Positions 62,212-64,000 of a stretch of 64,000 nt of DNA are shown one piece after another. The notes beneath the pieces are model-generated. The model saw nothing but the letters and a program-made list of their open reading frames with translations. It made no database searches and had not been told where the DNA came from. The translations under genes and the position numbers were made by a program. Each line of letters opens with the position of its first letter. Positions within the stretch are counted from its first letter, which is position 1. Source of the DNA: CAIVAT01 sp964525995 (GTDB lineage Bacteria > Bacteroidota > Bacteroidia > Bacteroidales > FEN-979); contig CAZGIM010000004.1 of the NCBI GenBank assembly GCA_964525995.1, forward strand, positions 1 to 64,000, read 5' to 3'.

Positions 62212-62404
62212 ATTTACGATTGACAAGATTTACGATTTACGAATTTTTATTTCGGATTAACAGTTATCATCTTATGGTAAGATCTAATATCTTTTCGTGT
62301 TGAAATTTACCTGAAACCCAAAATTCGAAAGTAACATTCGTCGATCCGGAATCCTTACGTCATTTGTTTTCATTTGTAAATCGTAAATCTTGTCAATCGT
62401 AAAT
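62212..62404. repeat. Inverted repeat with 33-bp arms in the lysA-like/tudor intergenic region
   Basis: The arm at 62213-62240 is perfectly complementary over 28 bases to 62376-62403; extending to 62212-62244 and 62372-62404 adds matches with one mismatch. The arms consist of ttacgatt/aatcgtaa words. They are separated by about 127 bases without a recognisable gene. The rest of the 356-base gap (62174-62529) also holds no gene that I can support. Confidence 0.8.
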
Positions 62405-62529
62405 TTTTCTTGACTGCCTTGTGCAGGTTGTAAATCAATTCGGCACAACAGAACATTACACGTTGCCATCCGGCTTAGATTTGCTACAGTCAGGTGCACA
62501 AAGATAACAAAAGCCAGAAAATTCCTGAA

Positions 62530-63918
62530 CTATTCCCAGAAGGTTGTGGTCGCTTCGGGGGATTCCCGTTCCCTGAGGATTTTGAACCGGGATCCGTCAT
62601 CGTGGTACCCGACGATTCTTGGTGTCTGCCGGCTGTTGTACCGTGACCACATGCTGAAGGTATAGCTGCCGGTGTCGCGGACGACGAGAAAATCGCCCTC
62701 TTCGATCTGAGGAAGGGCGACTTCTCTGGCGATGATATCGCCTGAAAAGCATAACGGGCCGGCCAGGTTATAAGGCTTCACGTCGGTGCCACGCTTCAGA
62801 CGTCCGCCAGCATCGAACACAGCATATTCATGTTGCCAGTCTCTGGGATTCAGGCATTCCCTTACGAAAAGATCGGCTCCCACGTGTAGCATGGCAGTCT
62901 TCACAAGGGGATCCTCCTTGACGTATTCTACACGGCTCAGTGTCCATCCGGAATAGGTGAAAGTCCACCTGCCGAATTCGGTGATCAGTTGTACTGGACT
63001 CTTTACCTGCCGCGAACTATCCTTGGTCGGAGCGTCGGATTCTGTCCGGGGCTTTGTACCAGGAAACAATGCGGGAGCGCGTTGGCGGATACGGTCCACG
63101 TAATCCTCAATGACGGGGGGACGATTGACAGGATGATACGAAACCGGAAGTCCCCCGCCGATATCGAATACCGAGATGGGTAAAAATCCCTGATGAAGCC
63201 TTTTTTCATTGATCTCCATCATGAAATCATAAAGTAATCCGATGCCGTCGATCAGCATGGATACCGGACAACCCTGCGATCCAACATGGAGGTGAAGCCC
63301 GGTAAGCCAGGAATAGGTCAGGAAGGCCTGTTCGATTGCTGCTCTGCGGAAACGGATCGGCACGCCGAATTTGGAATACTCGCCCGCAACACTCGACTCG
63401 GCAATGGAACCCATGCCGACCTGCGGATTGATCCGCAGACCAATGGCGCTTTGTGTTTGCCATCCCGGGCCTTTTCTGATGACATAGTCATGGATTCGTT
63501 CAAGTTCCTGCAGATTATCGACATTCAGACGGATGCCTGTATCGAGTGCAAAGGCGATCTCCTCGCGAGTTTTCACCGGCGAATCGAAAACGATCCGGTC
63601 AGGCTGAAATCCGCATTTGAGCGCAAGCGCTACCTCACCGGCCGAGGCCGCCTCGACACCGATTGCATGGTCCAATTGATTGCACCATTTCAGAAGCTGT
63701 GCAAGCGGATTGGCCTTTACAGCCAGTCCGTGAAGCGTACCGACGGGAAAGTCGTCGATCAGGCGGCGGATACGCTGTTCCAAAAAGGTCAGATCATAAA
63801 AGATCGCGGAGGTATCCTGTACGCGGAGTGTACCCGATCGCAGAGCCTTTTCGATGGTTTGACCGATCTGCTGCAATGTCGGACCGGTATCCGGGAGTTC
63901 ATGTTTTACAGGAGTCAT
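62530..63918 (-). CDS. Diaminopimelate/ornithine decarboxylase-family (fold III PLP) enzyme
   Basis: The 462-residue protein has the fold-III PLP decarboxylase layout. The barrel domain carries the cofactor lysine in LHGLAVKANPLAQL (Lys68), HVGSQG, and the glycine-rich FDIGGGLPVSYH. The C-terminal beta domain ends with VRDTGSYTFSMWSRYNSR. Two key motifs differ from standard LysA: the EPGR-type motif reads TEFGRW, and the CESxD-type motif, which contacts the substrate, reads CFSGD with Phe for Glu. The substrate may therefore not be meso-diaminopimelate. It starts 7 bases after another gene cut by the window edge, so the two probably work in one pathway. Confidence 0.8.
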   Translation of the reverse strand: MTPVKHELPDTGPTLQQIGQTIEKALRSGTLRVQDTSAIFYDLTFLEQRIRRLIDDFPVGTLHGLAVKANPLAQLLKWCNQLDHAIGVEAASAGEVALALKCGFQPDRIVFDSPVKTREEIAFALDTGIRLNVDNLQELERIHDYVIRKGPGWQTQSAIGLRINPQVGMGSIAESSVAGEYSKFGVPIRFRRAAIEQAFLTYSWLTGLHLHVGSQGCPVSMLIDGIGLLYDFMMEINEKRLHQGFLPISVFDIGGGLPVSYHPVNRPPVIEDYVDRIRQRAPALFPGTKPRTESDAPTKDSSRQVKSPVQLITEFGRWTFTYSGWTLSRVEYVKEDPLVKTAMLHVGADLFVRECLNPRDWQHEYAVFDAGGRLKRGTDVKPYNLAGPLCFSGDIIAREVALPQIEEGDFLVVRDTGSYTFSMWSRYNSRQTPRIVGYHDDGSRFKILRERESPEATTTFWE

Positions 63919-63925
63919 AAATATT

Positions 63926-64000
63926 TTATTCGTCGGGAGGCACCAGATGATATTGCTGGGCCATCCGGATCATCTGCGTGATAGCCACATGTCCGCCGGT
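63926..64000 (-). CDS. 3' end of a gene cut by the window edge
   Basis: Only the last 24 codons are present (GGHVAITQMIRMAQQYHL, then VPPDE and stop). The frame is open to the edge, and the stop lies 7 bases before the PLP enzyme gene. Not enough sequence remains to name it. Confidence 0.6.
   Translation of the reverse strand, partial: TGGHVAITQMIRMAQQYHLVPPDE

Overview
The window looks like chromosomal DNA of a Bacteroidota member, probably an uncultured environmental Bacteroidales-type organism. The evidence is a dozen or more secreted proteins with type IX secretion (T9SS) C-terminal sorting domains, several FISUMP-domain proteins, PKD-like adhesin repeats, and Bacteroidota-type promoters (TTTG or TTG, about 20 nt, then TAnnTTTG). 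No rRNA or tRNA gene was seen.

Layout. 0-8 kb: an archaeal-type GatD homologue, an M16 zinc protease, a ClC chloride transporter with CBS domains, and a secreted M1-like peptidase. 8-15 kb: a PIN-domain toxin-antitoxin pair, two small secreted-protein operons, and a C10 (streptopain-like) protease followed by GRAM-domain and TraB/TIKI-like genes. 15-18.9 kb: secreted proteins including a FISUMP protein. 18.9-20.45 kb: a small island of toxin-antitoxin genes and gene fragments separated by imperfect palindromes with the architecture of integron attC sites (a CALIN-like array, no integrase in the window). 21.5-34.2 kb: an accessory stretch of T9SS and FISUMP paralogues, a Bro-N/Fic protein, a C_GCAxxG_C_C gene and its decayed partial copy, an orphan ParD antitoxin with a clear promoter/operator, and two secreted-protein genes interrupted near their 3' ends by in-frame TAA codons.

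34.4-41.7 kb holds what I consider the most interesting locus: a three-gene unit with a short T9SS-sorted protein carrying a YD-like motif, a 2123-residue SpvB/RHS polymorphic toxin with no sorting domain of its own, and a small membrane protein 4 nt downstream that is a good candidate for its immunity protein. 42.1-45.0 kb is a stand-alone MmeI-like (type IIL) restriction-modification enzyme whose specificity region has a visibly different base composition. 45.1-60.4 kb is a probable operon of three giant T9SS adhesins built from 23 PKD-like repeats, followed by an outer-membrane metallopeptidase-propeller-barrel protein. 60.5-64 kb returns to housekeeping-type genes: HldD heptose epimerase, a tudor-like protein, an unusual diaminopimelate-decarboxylase-like enzyme, and the 3' end of one more gene.

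Taken together the window mixes a modest housekeeping set with cell-surface, competition and defence functions: T9SS-exported proteins, an RHS toxin with candidate immunity, restriction-modification and toxin-antitoxin cassettes. Signs of gene decay and duplication concentrate at 18.9-32.7 kb. All function calls rest on motif recognition by eye; no database search was run.
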